Source: Candidatus Thiodiazotropha sp. CDECU1
GTDB lineage: Bacteria; Pseudomonadota; Gammaproteobacteria; Chromatiales; Chromatiaceae
NCBI RefSeq assembly: GCF_963455295.1
Contig: NZ_OY734020.1
Span: 682,001 to 746,000 of the forward strand
Direction of reading: 5' to 3'
Length of the DNA stretch: 64,000 bases
Below are positions 56,276-64,000 of the stretch, piece after piece. Within the stretch, counting starts at the first letter, position 1; every line of letters starts with the position of its first letter. Made by a program: the position numbers and the translations under genes. The notes under the pieces were generated by a model. The model saw nothing but the letters and a program-made list of their open reading frames with translations. It had not been told where the DNA came from and ran no database searches.

Positions 56276-56407
56276 AGTTTTGAGTTTTGAGTTTTGAGTT
56301 TTGAGTTTTGAGTTTTGAGTTTTGAGTTTTGAGTTTTGAGTTTTGAGTTTTGAGTTTTGAGTTTTTAGTTTTGAGTTGGTTAGGGCACAATCACTCAAAA
56401 CTCAAAG
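56276..56407. repeat. GAGTTTT heptamer array with facing inverted copies
   Basis: The 194-base gap between rmuC and the thioesterase gene holds twelve perfect GAGTTTT units (56282-56365), one variant (TAGTTTT) and a partial unit, spanning 56276-56378. After 16 bases comes the reverse complement (ACTCAAAACTCAAA, 56393-56406). The array can fold on that copy. A two-unit member is at about 4951-4968. Repeats of 7 bp mutate by slippage, so copy number should differ between strains. Confidence 0.85.
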
Positions 56408-56451
56408 CACAAAGGGTGTTTTTGAAAGAAGCGCAATCCGGTGAGTTTGTA

Positions 56452-56802
56452 TCATATCGGTTGTTTTTTCCCCTCGTCGTCCAGGCAGACATAGGTGATT
56501 GTGGTACTGAAGACGCTCTCCTCCATGCCGCTATCCGGATCCTTTGCATAGACATTTGCCAGGTATTGCACTGATGTCACGCCTTTGTGGCTCTGCTGAA
56601 TATCGAAGCGGAGAATGGTTCCCTTGCGTACACTGCGGTGAAACTCAACCCGGTCCATGCCGATGGTGGCAAAGCGTCGTCCGGGATAGTCGTGTACCGC
56701 GGCTATCCAGGCGTTTTCATCCACCCATTGCAGCAGGTTGCCGCCAAACAGATAGCCGTACTGGTTGAGATGTTGGGGCATCACCAGCTTGTGATTTTCC
56801 AT
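56452..56802 (-). CDS. YciA-like acyl-CoA thioesterase
   Basis: The 116-residue hotdog-fold protein has the family signature LVMPQHLNQYGYLFGGNLLQ then WVDENAWIA with the catalytic acid, and FHRSVRKGTILRFDIQ. It hydrolyses acyl-CoA esters; chain preference is not predictable. Its ATG overlaps the stop of the NTF2-like gene (TAATG). It is slightly shorter than E. coli YciA. Confidence 0.88.
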   Translation of the reverse strand: MENHKLVMPQHLNQYGYLFGGNLLQWVDENAWIAAVHDYPGRRFATIGMDRVEFHRSVRKGTILRFDIQQSHKGVTSVQYLANVYAKDPDSGMEESVFSTTITYVCLDDEGKKQPI

Positions 56803-57218
56803 TACATCTCCATGCCCGGTATGTGCAGCCCGGGAGGTGGTGGCGTGGGTGAGTTCTGATGCATCAGCAGTTTCCAGCCGAGTCCGCTTTTACGAAAGAT
56901 ATTGGTGGCATAGACAGGCTGCGCTTCGGTTTGACCTGGTCCTTTCACCAACTCCTCAACCAGGTGGATGGCGAGCTCGGGGGTTTCGATCCATGCCAGG
57001 TGCTTGGTCTGGATATCCAATCCGATATCGCCCTGCATCAGGGGGTCCCACACCTTGCTGATCGCTTCCTTGCCTCTTTGTGCCGCCATCATCGGCAGTA
57101 GGCAGAGCACATCCTCGCTCTCATCCCAGACCGCCATCAATGCCTGCAGATCCTTCTCCTCTATGGCGTCGTAGTAGGCGTCTTCGGCATCTTGTGGCGT
57201 GGCAAATGGGTTGCTCAT
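56802..57218 (-). CDS. NTF2-like (SnoaL/DUF4440) protein
   Basis: The 138-residue protein has the cone-shaped NTF2-like pattern: TPQDAEDAYYDAIEEKDLQA, MAVWDESEDVLCLLP, then the beta-sheet part AIHLVEELVKG, VYATNIFRKSGLGWKLLMHQ, and a Pro-rich tail (NSPTPPPPGLHIPGME). It is in a two-gene operon with the thioesterase. Members include isomerases and ketosteroid-like enzymes, and many are of unknown function, so no activity is assigned. Confidence 0.8.
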   Translation of the reverse strand: MSNPFATPQDAEDAYYDAIEEKDLQALMAVWDESEDVLCLLPMMAAQRGKEAISKVWDPLMQGDIGLDIQTKHLAWIETPELAIHLVEELVKGPGQTEAQPVYATNIFRKSGLGWKLLMHQNSPTPPPPGLHIPGMEM

Positions 57219-57369
57219 GGTTTATCCCTTGTTGTGTTTATAGTGGAAGTCTAAGCGATTCTCGTGCCAGGCTAAAATCTGATCACCCTGTCGGTGTTGA
57301 CTGGGTGGCTGGAACCCATTGATGGAAATCATGGCAGGGTGAGCAGAGCGATGATCAGATGCGCCTGAC

Positions 57370-57984
57370 ATGTGTATCACTATTCCATCATCCGCCAATA
57401 TAGATCGCAGCCGGCAGTTGCCCCTCTGGCAATGGCTGATTGATTCTCCCATCAGGTTGCTTTCGGCGGGTGGGGGGATCTCTATATGCCTGGGATTGTT
57501 GCATTGGCGGTACGGGATGTCTGTTGCGGATGGGTGGCTGAGCTTCAATCTGTTATATGGTGTTCTGCCCTTTTTTCTTTTCCCACAGTTGCTTGCCTAT
57601 TTGCCGAGCCGACTGAAGGTCTCCCCCCTGCGTTATGTGGGCTATGGATCACTGTTTTTTCTGATGTTGGCCGCCCAGCTGGTATTTTACCTGTCGATCA
57701 TCCTGGGCGACAGGCCGGGCATGACCTATCTGTTGCTGACTCTCATGGCCTGGCTGTTTATCCTCAGGGTAATCATTAACTTCTTGAGGTCAAGCTATAT
57801 GGCGGGCCGGTTGTGGCATAGGGGCCTGCTCATATCACTACTTTGGGGCGTTGCAAGTGGCTGTCTAGCAGGGCTCTTTCTTATTTCAGGCTCGATCACG
57901 ACAGCTCCACTGTCGTTGCTCGCCGGTGCCTCCTATATTCTCCCGGCGTCACTGTTCTATTTGGTCCTGCGCTATTCCAACTGA
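57370..57984 (+). CDS. Multi-pass membrane protein, possibly NnrS-related
   Basis: The 204-residue protein has about six hydrophobic helices (near residues 25-45, 55-75, 88-112, 118-136, 150-175 and 180-200). The segment ADGWLSFNLLYGVLPFFLFP then QLLAYLPSRL resembles the helix pair of NnrS-family proteins (haem-copper/nitric-oxide stress), but the protein is half the usual length and lacks the His that would bind metal. It could be a truncated member or an unrelated small transporter. Its ATG lacks a strong ribosome site. Confidence 0.5.
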   Translation: MCITIPSSANIDRSRQLPLWQWLIDSPIRLLSAGGGISICLGLLHWRYGMSVADGWLSFNLLYGVLPFFLFPQLLAYLPSRLKVSPLRYVGYGSLFFLMLAAQLVFYLSIILGDRPGMTYLLLTLMAWLFILRVIINFLRSSYMAGRLWHRGLLISLLWGVASGCLAGLFLISGSITTAPLSLLAGASYILPASLFYLVLRYSN

Positions 57985-58120
57985 TTGTCATATCTGTTTG
58001 AGATCTTTGTATCCCACTTCCAATAGTCGTTATCGTGCTATTCCCTAACACCACGGCTTTCCGTATGATCTGGCCTCGTTCCAGGTCAGTGATCCGGATC
58101 CAGACAGAGCATGACTATTT

Positions 58121-60373
58121 ATGACTGACAGCATTGATCAAAGCCTTGAGGGGATAGAGCAGCAACCGCTGAGCCAGTTCACCGAGCAGGCCTATCTCAA
58201 CTATGCCATGTACGTGATCCTCGATCGCGCCCTGCCCAACATCGGTGATGGATTGAAACCGGTGCAGCGGCGCATCGTCTACGCCATGTCGGAGTTGGGG
58301 CTGAGCGCCACGGCGAAATTCAAGAAATCGGCCCGTACCGTGGGTGACGTGCTGGGTAAGTTCCATCCCCATGGGGACACTGCCTGCTACGAGGCGATGG
58401 TCTTGATGGCCCAGGGTTTCTCCTATCGCTACCCCCTCATCGATGGCCAGGGCAACTGGGGTTCCTCGGACGATCCCAAGTCGTTCGCCGCCATGCGCTA
58501 TACCGAATCGCGATTGACCGCTTATGCCCAACTGTTGCTCTCGGAACTTGGTCAGGGGACTGTGGATTGGACCGCGAATTTCGATGGCACCCTCAAGGAG
58601 CCCTCGATCCTGCCCGCCAGGGTGCCCAATCTACTCCTTAATGGCACATCGGGTATTGCGGTGGGCATGGCAACCGATATTCCGCCCCACAATCTGCGCG
58701 AGGTGGTGAGTGCCTGCATCCATCTGCTGGAGTCGCCAAAGGCCAGTGTTGCTGAATTGATGACCCACATCCAGGGGCCCGACTATCCCACCGAAGCGGA
58801 GATCATCACCCCTGCGGATGAATTGCTTAAGATCTACGAAAGCGGCAGTGGTTCGATACGCATGCGAGGGCGTTACGAACGTGAGAATGGCGACATTCTC
58901 ATCACCGCTCTGCCGCATCAGGTCTCCGGAGCCAAGATACTGGAGCAGATTGCCGCCCAGATGCAGGCGAAAAAACTGCCTCTGGTAGAGGATCTGCGGG
59001 ATGAATCGGATCATGAAAACCCGACCCGTCTGGTGATTGTGCCACGCTCCAACCGGGTCGACATTGAACGGGTGATGTCGCACCTGTTCGCCTCCACCGA
59101 TCTGGAGCGCACCTACCGGGTGAATATGAACCTGATCGGTATCGATGGCCGACCATCGGTCAAGGATCTGCGCACCCTGCTCAAGGAGTGGTTGCAGTTT
59201 CGCACCGAGACTGTACGCAGACGCCTGCAGTACCGATTGGACCAGGTGTTGGAACGTCTGCATATCCTCGAGGGCCTGATGATCGCCTACCTCAATATCG
59301 ATGAGGTGATCGCCATTATTCGCTATGAAGAGGAGCCTAAGGCTGAGTTGATCAAAAGATTCTCTCTCTCCGAGGCCCAGGCAGAAGCGATTCTCAACCT
59401 GCGCCTGAGGCATCTGGCCAAACTGGAAGAGATCAAGATTCGTACTGAGCAGGATGAGTTGGAGAAGGAGAGAAAGTCCCTGCAAAAGACCCTTGGTTCC
59501 AAACAGCGGTTACGTACCCTGATACGTAAGGAGCTACAGGCCGATGCGGAGCGGTATGGGGATGAACGTCGGTCGCCTATTGTGGAACGTGAGCCGGCGG
59601 AGGCACTGGCCGAGACCGACTTGACCCCGAGTGAGGCGGTTACGGTGGTGCTTTCCGAAAAGGGTTGGGCGCGTACCGCCAAGGGGCATGAGATAGATCC
59701 GGCGACGCTAAACTATAGAGCAGGTGACAGCTTCCTCGCAGCAGCGCGCTTACGTAGTAATCAACAGGCGGTATTTATCGACTCGAATGGGCGTAGCTAT
59801 TCCCTGCTGGCCCATACCCTGCCTTCCGCCCGCAGCCAGGGGGAACCCCTGACCGGGCGTCTGTCGCCTGCTACCGGTGCGACCTTCAGGGCTGTTGTGG
59901 GAGGAGATCCGGATGGGGAGTATCTGCTCGCCTCCGATGCGGGTTACGGTTTCCGTGTCAGACTTTCCGATATGTTGGCGAAGAATAAATCGGGTAAGGC
60001 CCTGTTATCACTGCCGAAGGGGGCTCGGGTCCTGCATCCTGCCCTGATAATGGATCATACCAATGATCGGGTCGTGGCCATATCCAATGAGGGCCGCATG
60101 CTGGTGTTCCCCGTTGCGGAATTGCCCCAGCTGGCCCGGGGCAAAGGCAACAAGATTATCGGTATTGCGGCGAAGCGGGTGGCTGCCAGGCAAGAGTTTG
60201 TGATCGCTCTGGCAGTGGTGCCCCAAGGGGCAAGCCTCACTGCCCATGCAGGCAAGCGTTACATCGTCCTCAAACCGTCAGACCTGGATGGCTATCAAGG
60301 AGAGCGTGGGCGTCGGGGGGGTAAACTTCCCCGGGGTTTTCAGCGTGTCGATCGGGTTGAGGTGAATAGTTAG
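58121..60373 (+). CDS. parC: DNA topoisomerase IV subunit A
   Basis: ParC decatenates sister chromosomes with ParE. The 750-residue protein has the catalytic Tyr127 ([10 protein letters not shown]), the breakage-reunion core [40 protein letters not shown] and a C-terminal beta-propeller ending [11 protein letters not shown]. At the quinolone-sensitive position the residue is Thr87 where many enzymes have Ser; Thr is common in this position across bacteria, so no resistance is inferred. ParE is not in the window. The gene ends 184 bases before the tRNA-Leu. Confidence 0.97.
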   Translation: MTDSIDQSLEGIEQQPLSQFTEQAYLNYAMYVILDRALPNIGDGLKPVQRRIVYAMSELGLSATAKFKKSARTVGDVLGKFHPHGDTACYEAMVLMAQGFSYRYPLIDGQGNWGSSDDPKSFAAMRYTESRLTAYAQLLLSELGQGTVDWTANFDGTLKEPSILPARVPNLLLNGTSGIAVGMATDIPPHNLREVVSACIHLLESPKASVAELMTHIQGPDYPTEAEIITPADELLKIYESGSGSIRMRGRYERENGDILITALPHQVSGAKILEQIAAQMQAKKLPLVEDLRDESDHENPTRLVIVPRSNRVDIERVMSHLFASTDLERTYRVNMNLIGIDGRPSVKDLRTLLKEWLQFRTETVRRRLQYRLDQVLERLHILEGLMIAYLNIDEVIAIIRYEEEPKAELIKRFSLSEAQAEAILNLRLRHLAKLEEIKIRTEQDELEKERKSLQKTLGSKQRLRTLIRKELQADAERYGDERRSPIVEREPAEALAETDLTPSEAVTVVLSEKGWARTAKGHEIDPATLNYRAGDSFLAAARLRSNQQAVFIDSNGRSYSLLAHTLPSARSQGEPLTGRLSPATGATFRAVVGGDPDGEYLLASDAGYGFRVRLSDMLAKNKSGKALLSLPKGARVLHPALIMDHTNDRVVAISNEGRMLVFPVAELPQLARGKGNKIIGIAAKRVAARQEFVIALAVVPQGASLTAHAGKRYIVLKPSDLDGYQGERGRRGGKLPRGFQRVDRVEVNS

Positions 60374-60474
60374 TCGCTCCGGGTCTCGAATGCTCGAGAG
60401 CTCAGCTTGCCTTAGCGGGGCGGCGTGATTTCAGCTGGGAAAAATGGATGAAGAGGGATTTGCAAGTAATTGGC

Positions 60475-60504
60475 TTGGAGAGTTCCGTTGTTCATCGTTA
60501 TAAT
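60475..60504 (+). promoter_or_regulatory. Promoter of tRNA-Leu
   Basis: TTGGAG (60475-60480) and a perfect TATAAT (60499-60504) are 18 bases apart. They are followed by GGCCCG, a GC-rich discriminator typical of stringently controlled stable-RNA promoters. It gives a leader of about 45 bases before the tRNA. Confidence 0.75.
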
Positions 60505-60557
60505 GGCCCGTTCTCAGCAAGGCAATGGCGGTTTTTTTACCCTGTCCAGGCTGGCGA

Positions 60558-60642
<85 letters not shown>

Positions 60643-60733
60643 ATTTTTCCTGCTAATTGCCAAGCGCAATTCCCAGGATATTTCCTTTTTTTACAAAGAG
60701 ATAATGGCAGATATGGCTGCCAGGAGAAGAACC

Positions 60734-62020
60734 ATGCAAGTTTCGGTGGAATCGGGTGAAGGGCTAGAGCGACGCGTAACGGTCGAATTGCCGGCAGAGC
60801 AGATCGAGGTGGAGGTCACCAAGCGTCTGAAGCAGATAGGTCGGACCGCCAAGTTGGATGGCTTTCGTCCTGGAAAGGTGCCTATGAATTTATTACGCCG
60901 TAACTACGGTGGGCAGGTGCTGCAGGAGGTGTATGGTCAAATGATCGAGAGCAGCTACCAGGAGGCGATTCAGCAGGAGAAGCTGCATCCTGCAGGGATG
61001 CCGAAGATCGAGCCCAAGGAGAGCACCGAGGAGGGGCTGTTCAGTTATGTGGCCACCCTGGAAGTGATGCCCGAAATTGAACTGGCCAAGCTCGAGGGAG
61101 AGATCAAGCGACCGGTTACCGAGATTACCGCAGAGGATATCGAGGATATGATTAAGAAGCTGCGTAAGCAGCGGGCTAGCTGGAACAGTGTCGATCGTGC
61201 CGCTGCTGAAGGCGATCAGGTGAAAATCAGTTTCAAGGGCATGGTCGATGGGGAGGCATTTGAAGGCGGCAGTGCCGAGAATGTGGACCTGGTGCTCGGT
61301 TCAAAGCGCATGATCGAAGGCTTTGAAACTGGTCTGGTGGGCATGCTCAAGGAGGAAAAACGTACCATTGATCTGAAATTCCCTGAGGATTACCGGGTGG
61401 AAGAGCTGGCAGGAAAACCGGTAACGTTCGAGGTGGAAGTGAGTGAGGTGGCGGAAGAAGTCCTGCCCCAGCTGGATGATGAGTTTGCCAAGGAGTTTGG
61501 CGCCAGTGATGGCGTGGACAAGCTGAAACAGGATATCCAGGAAAACATGGAACGTGAACTTTCCCAGCGCATCAAGGCTCGGATAAAGAATCAGGCAATG
61601 GATCTTATCTTCGAACAGAATAAGATCGATATTCCCAAGGCGCTGATCGATGAGGAGGTCGAGGCACTGCGCAAGCAGACCCGAGAGCAGATGGGTCAGG
61701 GCGCCGGCAGTTTCGAACTGCCTGCCGAGATGTTCGAGGAACAGGCCAGGAGACGTGTGAGCCTGGGCCTGTTAATCGGTGAGATCATTAAACAAAACGA
61801 GATTCAGGTCGATAATGATCGTGTACGCGAAACAATTGAGGAGTACGCGGCCAGCTATGAGCAGCCGGAAGAGGTAGTTAAGTTCTATTATGGCAATCAG
61901 CAGCAATTGGCTTCAGTACAGAATGTTGTGTTGGAAGATCAGGTTGTCGACTGGGTTATTGATCAGGTAGGTGTTGTGGATGATAAGACCACATTCGCCG
62001 CATTGACGGAGCAGGGTTGA
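60734..62020 (+). CDS. tig: Trigger factor
   Basis: The ribosome-bound chaperone and peptidyl-prolyl isomerase is 428 residues from ATG 60734 (AGGAGA 6 bases upstream). It has the ribosome-binding signature [14 protein letters not shown] (residues about 44-57), the FKBP-like PPIase domain ([20 protein letters not shown]) and the helical C-terminal arms. Starting at 60704 would add ten residues that lack conservation. It precedes clpP and clpX in the conserved order. Confidence 0.97.
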   Translation: MQVSVESGEGLERRVTVELPAEQIEVEVTKRLKQIGRTAKLDGFRPGKVPMNLLRRNYGGQVLQEVYGQMIESSYQEAIQQEKLHPAGMPKIEPKESTEEGLFSYVATLEVMPEIELAKLEGEIKRPVTEITAEDIEDMIKKLRKQRASWNSVDRAAAEGDQVKISFKGMVDGEAFEGGSAENVDLVLGSKRMIEGFETGLVGMLKEEKRTIDLKFPEDYRVEELAGKPVTFEVEVSEVAEEVLPQLDDEFAKEFGASDGVDKLKQDIQENMERELSQRIKARIKNQAMDLIFEQNKIDIPKALIDEEVEALRKQTREQMGQGAGSFELPAEMFEEQARRRVSLGLLIGEIIKQNEIQVDNDRVRETIEEYAASYEQPEEVVKFYYGNQQQLASVQNVVLEDQVVDWVIDQVGVVDDKTTFAALTEQG

Positions 62021-62039
62021 CCCTGAGGAAAAAACAGCT

Positions 62040-62678
62040 ATGAGTGAACAGTTTTCATCAGGCATGCCGGATGCACAAAGTCTTGGTCTGGTACCGATTG
62101 TCATCGAGCAGACCGCCAGAGGCGAGCGCTCCTTCGATATCTATTCAAGACTGCTCAAGGAGCGGGTTATCTTTCTGGTCGGGCCAGTGGAAGACCATAT
62201 GGCCAACCTGGTTGTCGCCCAACTGCTGTTTCTTGAATCAGAGAATCCGGACAAGGATATCCACCTCTATATCAATTCACCCGGTGGGTCGGTTACGGCA
62301 GGACTCTCGATCTACGATACCATGCAGTTCGTGCGCCCCGATGTCAGTACCATGTGTATTGGTCAGGCGGCCAGCATGGGGGCTTTGCTGTTGACGGGAG
62401 GGGCCAAGGGTAAGCGGTATTGTCTACCGAACTCCCGTATGATGATTCACCAACCCCTAGGTGGTTTCCAGGGACAGGCGACTGATATAGAGATCCATGC
62501 GAAAGAGATTCTGCTGCTGCGGGAGCGTTTGAATACCATTCTGGCCCAACATACCGGGCAGAGCCTGGAAAAGATCGGAGAGGACACCGAACGCGATAAT
62601 TTCATGGGTGGCGATGACTCGGTAGCCTATGGCCTGATCGATTCGGTACTGAGTAATCGCGAAGGTGTTGCAGGCTAA
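62040..62678 (+). CDS. clpP: ATP-dependent Clp protease proteolytic subunit
   Basis: The 212-residue serine protease forms the tetradecameric ClpP barrel. The catalytic triad is Ser112 ([11 protein letters not shown]), His137 ([11 protein letters not shown]) and Asp186 (TERDNFM). A short propeptide precedes the mature start near residue 17. The gene is 19 bases after tig, and clpX follows by 144 bases. A separate promoter may lie in that gap. Confidence 0.98.
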   Translation: MSEQFSSGMPDAQSLGLVPIVIEQTARGERSFDIYSRLLKERVIFLVGPVEDHMANLVVAQLLFLESENPDKDIHLYINSPGGSVTAGLSIYDTMQFVRPDVSTMCIGQAASMGALLLTGGAKGKRYCLPNSRMMIHQPLGGFQGQATDIEIHAKEILLLRERLNTILAQHTGQSLEKIGEDTERDNFMGGDDSVAYGLIDSVLSNREGVAG

Positions 62679-62753
62679 ATAACCTGTCTCCGAGGGTGGT
62701 TGCCGGTGGCATGCTGGGCCTGATACACAGGTCAGGGTTTTGTGACGCTGACC

Positions 62754-62781
62754 TTGCGATCTATGCGCAGTTAGATATGAT
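62754..62781 (+). promoter_or_regulatory. clpX: Possible clpX promoter
   Basis: TTGCGA (62754-62759) and TATGAT (62776-62781) are separated by 16 bases, with the start 41 bases downstream. It fits sigma70 better than the heat-shock consensus. Tentative. Confidence 0.4.
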
Positions 62782-62822
62782 TGAGTTAGAAGCGGGTTGA
62801 TTTCGGTTCGAGGAGTTTAGAT

Positions 62823-64000
62823 ATGGGCAGTGACAAGAGCGGAAAAGGCGATGACGGCAAACTGCTGTATTGCTCCTTTTGCGGCAAGAGCCAGCACGAG
62901 GTGCGCAAGCTGATCGCCGGTCCTTCTGTCTTTATCTGTGACGAATGTGTTGAGCTCTGTAACGATATCATCCGTGAAGAGATGCAGGATCCCGGGGAAG
63001 AGAGTATTAACAAGCTTCCCAGGCCCCATGAGATCAAAAAGACCCTCGATCAGTATGTCATTGGCCAACACCGCGCGAAAAAGGTGCTTTCGGTCGCGGT
63101 TTACAACCACTACAAACGCCTCGATACCATCGGTAAAGAGAGTGATGTGGAACTGGCCAAGTCCAATATCCTGCTGATCGGCCCCACCGGATCGGGTAAA
63201 ACCCTGCTGGCTGAGACCCTTGCCCGGCTGCTGAATGTGCCTTTCACAATCGCGGATGCGACAACGCTTACCGAGGCGGGCTATGTGGGCGAAGATGTGG
63301 AAAACATCATCCAAAAGCTGTTACAAAAGTGTGATTATGATGTGGAAAAGGCCCAGACAGGCATTGTCTACATCGATGAGATCGATAAGATCTCCCGCAA
63401 ATCCGATAACCCCTCCATTACCCGGGATGTCTCGGGTGAAGGTGTTCAGCAGGCCCTGCTGAAACTGATCGAGGGTACGGTGGCCTCGGTACCCCCCCAG
63501 GGCGGACGTAAGCATCCCCAGCAGGAGTTTCTGCAGGTCAATACCTCGAATATCCTGTTTATCGTAGGCGGTGCCTTTGCCGGACTTGAGAAGGTCATCA
63601 AGGATCGCTCGGAAAAGGGCGGTATCGGCTTTTCCGCAGAGGTGAAGAGCAAGGATGACTCACGCTCCATCGGCGATATTATCGTCGATGTGGAACCCGA
63701 GGATCTGATCAAATATGGTCTGATTCCCGAGTTTGTCGGTCGTCTGCCCGTCGTGGCCACCCTGCAAGAGCTGGATGAGGCCTCCCTGGTGAAGATTCTC
63801 ACCGAGCCGAAGAACGCCCTGACCAAGCAATATAGCCGTCTGTTCGAGATGGAGGGCTGCGAGCTAGAGATCCGTGAAGACGGCCTGCGAGCCATCGCCC
63901 GCAAGGCCATGCTACGCAAGACCGGGGCCCGTGGATTGCGTACCATCTTGGAGCAGGTACTGCTTGATACCATGTATGATCTTCCCTCCATGGACGAGGT
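62823..64000 (+). CDS. clpX: ATP-dependent protease ATPase subunit ClpX (3' end missing)
   Basis: Reading from ATG 62823 (preceded by GAGGAG), 392 complete codons are present before the window ends. The zinc-binding domain ([21 protein letters not shown]) is followed by the AAA+ module: Walker [16 protein letters not shown], pore loop [10 protein letters not shown], Walker [14 protein letters not shown], sensor [10 protein letters not shown], and the ClpP-binding part near [18 protein letters not shown]. It recognises and unfolds substrates for ClpP. Confidence 0.98.
   Translation, partial: MGSDKSGKGDDGKLLYCSFCGKSQHEVRKLIAGPSVFICDECVELCNDIIREEMQDPGEESINKLPRPHEIKKTLDQYVIGQHRAKKVLSVAVYNHYKRLDTIGKESDVELAKSNILLIGPTGSGKTLLAETLARLLNVPFTIADATTLTEAGYVGEDVENIIQKLLQKCDYDVEKAQTGIVYIDEIDKISRKSDNPSITRDVSGEGVQQALLKLIEGTVASVPPQGGRKHPQQEFLQVNTSNILFIVGGAFAGLEKVIKDRSEKGGIGFSAEVKSKDDSRSIGDIIVDVEPEDLIKYGLIPEFVGRLPVVATLQELDEASLVKILTEPKNALTKQYSRLFEMEGCELEIREDGLRAIARKAMLRKTGARGLRTILEQVLLDTMYDLPSMDE

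Noticed and set aside
58376-58390. Quinolone-resistance change in ParC (Thr at position 87)
   Set aside because: Thr is a natural residue at this position in many bacteria; resistance cannot be inferred from it.
58631-59485. A 284-residue frame opposite parC
   Set aside because: ParC is complete and well conserved on the plus strand, so this is a shadow.
60414-60470. Possible terminator after parC
   Set aside because: The sequence has GC-rich parts but no paired stem followed by a T-run.

Overview
This 64 kb window comes from the chromosome of a free-living or symbiotic Gammaproteobacterium. It carries gene blocks typical of the class: gshB-tonB-algH-ruvX-pyrR-pyrB-pyrC', purM-purN, pilGHIJ-chpA-chpC, rnfABCDGE and tig-clpP-clpX behind a tRNA-Leu. 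The combination, together with a CPPFC-type secreted rhodanese, fits a sulfur-oxidising member of the Chromatiales or Sedimenticolaceae (Sedimenticola or Thiodiazotropha type). That placement is inferred from gene order and protein flavour; no marker gene settles it. Almost every gene is a housekeeping gene. I see no prophage, CRISPR array, plasmid gene or transposase, but several dispersed repeats lie between genes.

Layout. 1-2636 (minus): a three-gene GldA/GldF/GldG-like ABC exporter, cut by the left edge. 2882-4879 (plus): a lone HyuA-type hydantoinase/oxoprolinase. 5149-9008 (minus): rpmB-rpmG with a clear promoter and terminator, radC, then purM-purN-DUF3108. 9256-11586 (plus): DUF2066 protein, CDP-alcohol phosphatidyltransferase and a small outer-membrane barrel. 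11649-18382 (minus): glutathione synthetase, a TonB-like protein, AlgH, RuvX, PyrR, PyrB, an inactive dihydroorotase-like PyrC' and a PyrK-like reductase. 18658-31035 (plus): two exported proteins, then the Pil-Chp type IV pilus chemosensory system with a 2329-residue ChpA, followed by zapE. 32136-38153 (minus): rsmE and the six-gene Rnf complex. 38455-43198: metY, a CelD/BcsL-type acetyltransferase and metG. 43621-49484: a two-domain acyltransferase resembling the ornithine-lipid synthase OlsF, a lipoprotein, uppP, galE, tatD and yaaA. 49705-53177 (plus): xthA, a Mut7-C RNase-fold protein and three unrecognised proteins, two of them exported. 53215-57984: mtaB, rmuC, a YciA-like thioesterase, an NTF2-like protein and a membrane protein. 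58121-64000 (plus): parC, tRNA-Leu(UAG), tig, clpP and clpX, cut by the right edge.

The most unusual material is between genes. A 190-bp nested palindrome flanked by TA sits between ruvX and algH, and a single end of the same element lies after tatD. In both cases the element end supplies the stop codon of the neighbouring gene. This looks like a small non-autonomous transposon (MITE) family with TA target sites. A second palindromic repeat (core GGTGCGGC-GCCGCACC) occurs upstream of metG and again after galE. A heptamer array (GAGTTTT, 12 perfect units) follows rmuC, with a two-unit relative after hyuA. Among the proteins, the points worth following up are the tandem HPt modules of ChpA in an operon without pilK and chpB, the OlsF-like fusion, and the PyrB/PyrC' pair followed by a PyrK-like subunit.
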